From: CAZDHT01 sp964505325
GTDB taxonomy: Bacteria > Planctomycetota > PUPC01
DNA: 7,895 nucleotides
Direction of reading: 5' to 3'
Assembly (NCBI GenBank): GCA_964505325.1
Contig: CAZDHT010000251.1
Location: forward strand, 1-7,895
The translations under genes were made by a program, and so were the position numbers. Of this stretch, positions 5,411 to 7,895 are shown in pieces (the stretch's first letter is position 1; every line of letters begins with the position of its first letter). Under the pieces are notes generated by a model. It ran no database searches, was not told the DNA's origin, and worked only from the letters and a program-made list of their open reading frames with translations.

Positions 5411-6580
5411 ATGAAGATTCTTTATTGCTTTCCGATGGCGTTCCCGAACGGCAGGGCGAACGCTATGCAAATCGCGCACACCTGCCACGCACTGGCGAAG
5501 GCCGGGGCGGAGGTGTCGCTCTACGTGGGCGAGCTGAGCCGCGCGTCCGCGGAGGACTGCATGGCCTCCTACGGGCTCGACCTGCCGGACGCGCTCTCGG
5601 TGTGTCCGGTCCGGAGCCCGTCCTGGGCGCGGACGCACAAGAGATGGGACCGGTTCATCTATAACGCCCGGCTCAGGCGGATCTGCCGGCGCCTGGGCAA
5701 GAGGGATGACGCGTTCGTGTACACCAGGTCCCGCCGGGGGGTGGACTTGCTGCGCGGGATGCCGCGAGGAAAAACGGGGCCCGTGCGGATCTTCGAGATG
5801 CATCGACTGCTGTACCAAGAAGCGCAGGACCATCGCAGGAGCCCGAGGAGGGTCAAGAAGCTGCGCAACCTGGAAGCCGCCGTGTACGGCAAGGTGGACG
5901 GGATCGTGTGCATCAGCAACGGGATAAAGCGGGACTTGACGGAGGAGTTCAATCCTTCCTGCCCGGTCCGGGTCATTCCGAGCGGCGCGGTGAAGCGCGA
6001 CCCCCGGCCGGTCGCGAAGGACATCGATGTCCTGTACTGCGGCCAGTTGCGGTCACAGAAGGGGGCCGACATTGCGGTGCAGGCGATGCGGTGGCTGCCC
6101 GGGCGCCGACTGACCATGGTGGGCGGGCATACTGAGAATCAGCTCGCCCACACCCGGCAGTTCGCGTCCGATCTGGAACTCTCAGACAGGATCGACTTCG
6201 TCGGATTTGTTTCGCACAGCGAGGTGCCGAAATACCTGGACCGCGCGAAGGTGGGCGTGGTGCCGGCGCCGGGCGGCTACACCACACGCGGGGATCGGTA
6301 CACGTCGCCGATGAAGCTGATCGAGTACATGATGAACGGGCTGGCGGTGGTCGCATCGGACCTTCCGTCGATCCAAGAACTGGTCGAAGACGGCGTGACG
6401 GGCAGGCTGGTGCCCCCCAACAACCCGAGAGCGCTTGCCGACGGAATCAGGTCGGTGTTGGAGGATGAGGCTGCGGGGCGCCAAATGGGCGAGCGGGCGC
6501 GGGAACTCGCCCAGGAATTCACTTGGGAACGCCGGGCTCAGAAGATTCTGGAGTTTTTGGACAGTGTTCGGACGAGTTGA
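5411..6580 (+). CDS. GT4-type glycosyltransferase (GT-B fold), first of a tandem pair
   Basis: 389 residues, typical of GT4 retaining glycosyltransferases, which move a sugar from a nucleotide-sugar to a lipid or glycan acceptor on the cytoplasmic face. The N-terminal acceptor domain runs to about 185, with FPNGRANAMQIAHTCHAL (11-28) and FEMH (128-131). The C-terminal donor domain opens at DIDVLYCGQL (204-213). It contains RSQKG (214-218), FVGFVSHSEVPKYL (263-276), YTSPMKLIEYMMNG (297-310) and VVASDLPSIQELVEDGVTG (313-331). Glu305 is the likely donor-binding glutamate; the first Glu of the classical EX7E motif is absent, as in other SPMK..EYM-type members. The Arg of the usual GRL...KG donor motif is Gln212 here. 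No membrane helix is present. The donor and acceptor are unknown; a role in surface polysaccharide or glycolipid is inferred. The next gene is a paralog 33 nt downstream. Confidence 0.93.
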   Translation: MKILYCFPMAFPNGRANAMQIAHTCHALAKAGAEVSLYVGELSRASAEDCMASYGLDLPDALSVCPVRSPSWARTHKRWDRFIYNARLRRICRRLGKRDDAFVYTRSRRGVDLLRGMPRGKTGPVRIFEMHRLLYQEAQDHRRSPRRVKKLRNLEAAVYGKVDGIVCISNGIKRDLTEEFNPSCPVRVIPSGAVKRDPRPVAKDIDVLYCGQLRSQKGADIAVQAMRWLPGRRLTMVGGHTENQLAHTRQFASDLELSDRIDFVGFVSHSEVPKYLDRAKVGVVPAPGGYTTRGDRYTSPMKLIEYMMNGLAVVASDLPSIQELVEDGVTGRLVPPNNPRALADGIRSVLEDEAAGRQMGERARELAQEFTWERRAQKILEFLDSVRTS

Positions 6581-6582
6581 CC

Positions 6583-6597
6583 GCCGTCGGGGACGGC
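6583..6597 (+). other. Short intercistronic hairpin between the glycosyltransferase genes
   Basis: GCCGTC (6583-6588) and GACGGC (6592-6597) pair perfectly around a GGG loop, 2 nt after the stop of the first gene. No U-run follows, so it is probably not a terminator. It ends 16 nt before the second gene's ATG and could affect mRNA stability or relative expression. Confidence 0.4.
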
Positions 6598-6613
6598 AGG
6601 GCTGGACGGTCTG

Positions 6614-7822
6614 ATGCGAATTCTCTACGTTTCACGGCATAGCTTCCCGAACGACCGGGCGTATTCCGTGCAGATCGCGCACACCTGCCACGCCCTGGCG
6701 AAGCGCGGAGCGGAAGTATCGCTCTACGTCGGCAAGATGAGAAGGCCGTCGCCGGCCGGCTGCATGGAGTTCTTCGGCCTGGACCTCCCCGATACCCTGT
6801 CGGTCCATGAAGTCCGGAACCCGCCGTGGGTACGGAGGCGGAGGAAGCTGGACAAGAACGTGTTCATTGCCCGGATGCGGCTGATCTGTCTCACCAAGTT
6901 CCGAAAGAGCCCGGTGTTCATATATTCCCGGCATGAGCCGGTGCTTGCCAGCATGCCTCGGAAGAAGGGCGGGCCGTTTCTGGTCTTCGAGGCGCACGAG
7001 TTAAAACATCTGGCGGTCCTGGAACGGGCACGGGCCTGGGGAAGAGGCCCGGACGACCCCAAGACGCAGGTGAGACTGAACAGAACGCGCAACCTGGAGG
7101 CCCACGCGCTCCGCAATGTCCACGGGATCGCGTGCATTACCCACGGGCTCGCCCGGGAGATAGCCCGGACCTTCAATCCAACGTGTCCGGTTCACGTGAT
7201 TCCGAGCGGGGTCTCGGTCCGCAGTCCTCGACCCGTGAACAAAGACATCGACGTCGTGTACTGCGGCCGGTTGAACCCCTGGAAGGGGGTCGATACGCTG
7301 ATCGAGGCGATGCGGTGGCTGCCCGGGTACCGGTTGACCGTCGTGGGCGGGGTCGACGACCGTTGCCTGGACCGTGCTCGAGCCCTCGCAGCCGACCTGG
7401 ACGTCTCGGGGAGAATCGATTTCGCCGGATACGTCCCATACCAGGAAGTGTGGGGCTACCTCGACCGGGCCCGAGTGGCCGTTCTGCCCACGCGGGGCGG
7501 CGAATACGCCATCGCAGATCGATACACGTCGCCGATGAAACTGCTCGAGTACATGATGTGCGGCGTCCCGGTGGTGGCATCGGACCTCCCGGCCATCCGC
7601 GAGGTCCTCCAGGATGGGGTAACGGCAAAGCTGGTGACACCCAATTCGCCGAACGCTCTGGCGGAAGGGATGCTCGCGCTTCTGAAAGACGAGCCCCTGG
7701 CGCAGCGGATTGCCGGGCGAGCGCGCGAACACGCCCTCCACTACACCTGGGAGAGCCGGGCGCAGAAGATCATCGACCTGCTGAACTGCGCCCGCGAGAA
7801 GGGCAGTCAAGAGACCATCTGA
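6614..7822 (+). CDS. GT4-type glycosyltransferase (GT-B fold), second of a tandem pair
   Basis: 402 residues. By eye about half the residues match the preceding gene product, including FPN.RA..(M/V)QIAHTCHALAK near the N-terminus, NLEA (160-163) and EAMRWLPG (231-238). DRYTSPMKLLEYMMCG (302-317) and VVASDLPAIREVLQDG (320-335) also match. The canonical donor motif CGRLNPWKG (217-225) is intact, with Arg219 and Lys224. FEAHE (125-129) matches a conserved acceptor-domain motif. It carries about 10 extra residues at 137-155 (AWGRGPDDPK region) relative to its neighbour, and a short charged C-terminal tail. The ATG start has only a weak GGA about 7 nt upstream; expression is probably linked to the upstream gene through the 33-nt gap. 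Cytoplasmic or membrane-peripheral, with no membrane helix. The substrate cannot be assigned. Confidence 0.93.
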   Translation: MRILYVSRHSFPNDRAYSVQIAHTCHALAKRGAEVSLYVGKMRRPSPAGCMEFFGLDLPDTLSVHEVRNPPWVRRRRKLDKNVFIARMRLICLTKFRKSPVFIYSRHEPVLASMPRKKGGPFLVFEAHELKHLAVLERARAWGRGPDDPKTQVRLNRTRNLEAHALRNVHGIACITHGLAREIARTFNPTCPVHVIPSGVSVRSPRPVNKDIDVVYCGRLNPWKGVDTLIEAMRWLPGYRLTVVGGVDDRCLDRARALAADLDVSGRIDFAGYVPYQEVWGYLDRARVAVLPTRGGEYAIADRYTSPMKLLEYMMCGVPVVASDLPAIREVLQDGVTAKLVTPNSPNALAEGMLALLKDEPLAQRIAGRAREHALHYTWESRAQKIIDLLNCAREKGSQETI

Positions 7823-7831
7823 AAACCGTGG

Positions 7832-7850
7832 CACGGCCATCTTGGCCGTG
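7832..7850 (+). other. Perfect 8-bp GC-rich hairpin after the glycosyltransferase operon
   Basis: CACGGCCA (7832-7839) and TGGCCGTG (7843-7850) pair around TCT, 9 nt after the stop codon. No T-tract follows, so intrinsic termination is doubtful. The right arm is also the start of the first 23-bp tandem unit, so the hairpin belongs to the same repeat family. Confidence 0.6.
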
Positions 7851-7895
7851 ATTCTCACGGGCGCTTGGCCGTGATTCTCACGGGCGCTTGGCCGT
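7841..7895. repeat. 23-bp tandem repeat with internal hairpins, truncated by the window edge
   Basis: Two identical contiguous 23-bp units start at 7841 and 7864, each opening with CTTGGCCGTGATTCTCACGG. A third begins at 7887 and its 9 visible bases match. Each unit contains CCGTGA-TTC-TCACGG (7846-7860 and 7869-7883), a perfect 6-bp stem with a 3-nt loop. The junction CACGG...CCGTG allows an alternative stem between units. No spacer separates the units. The number of copies beyond 7895 is unknown. Confidence 0.85.

Noticed and set aside
7841..7895. Start of a CRISPR array
   Set aside because: The 23-bp units are contiguous with no spacers, and no cas gene is nearby.

Overview
The window is GC-rich DNA, dense in genes, from an environmental-type bacterium. 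Four things suggest Planctomycetota (perhaps Phycisphaerae-like): an FHA-GAF histidine kinase, a trpD gene far from other trp genes, a TIM-barrel-like protein with a CxCxxC motif, and small palindromic repeats between genes. No marker gene is present, so this placement is an inference of moderate confidence.

Layout. Positions 1-104 (minus) hold the C-terminal remnant of a REP-associated tyrosine transposase (RAYT) that runs off the left edge. Positions 112-5141 form a five-gene minus-strand operon. In transcription order it encodes a TIM-barrel-like protein of unknown function, trpD (anthranilate phosphoribosyltransferase), a small ribonuclease HI family protein, an FHA-GAF sensor histidine kinase, and a VTT/DedA-like membrane protein. 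Two junctions are 4-nt overlaps (TTGA and GTGA) with a Shine-Dalgarno sequence 7 nt before the start. Those signals move the starts of trpD and the kinase downstream of the longest open frame and imply translational coupling. A sigma70-like promoter (TTGACT-17-TACCAT) lies just upstream of the first gene.

The divergent intergenic region (5142-5410) holds that promoter, a 100-bp inverted-repeat element (5212-5311) and an opposite promoter (TTGCGG-17-TATGAT). The second promoter drives two plus-strand genes for tandem paralogous GT4-type glycosyltransferases (5411-6580 and 6614-7822), which probably act in the same surface-glycan or glycolipid pathway. The window ends in an 8-bp perfect hairpin that runs into a contiguous 23-bp tandem repeat, itself palindromic and cut by the right edge.

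The genes mostly belong to recognisable families. The less ordinary material is the repeat layer: the RAYT remnant, the 100-bp inverted repeat wedged between two promoters, and the hairpin tandem repeat. Also notable are the uncharacterised TIM-barrel-like gene coupled to trpD and the duplicated glycosyltransferases that differ at a usually conserved donor-site arginine.
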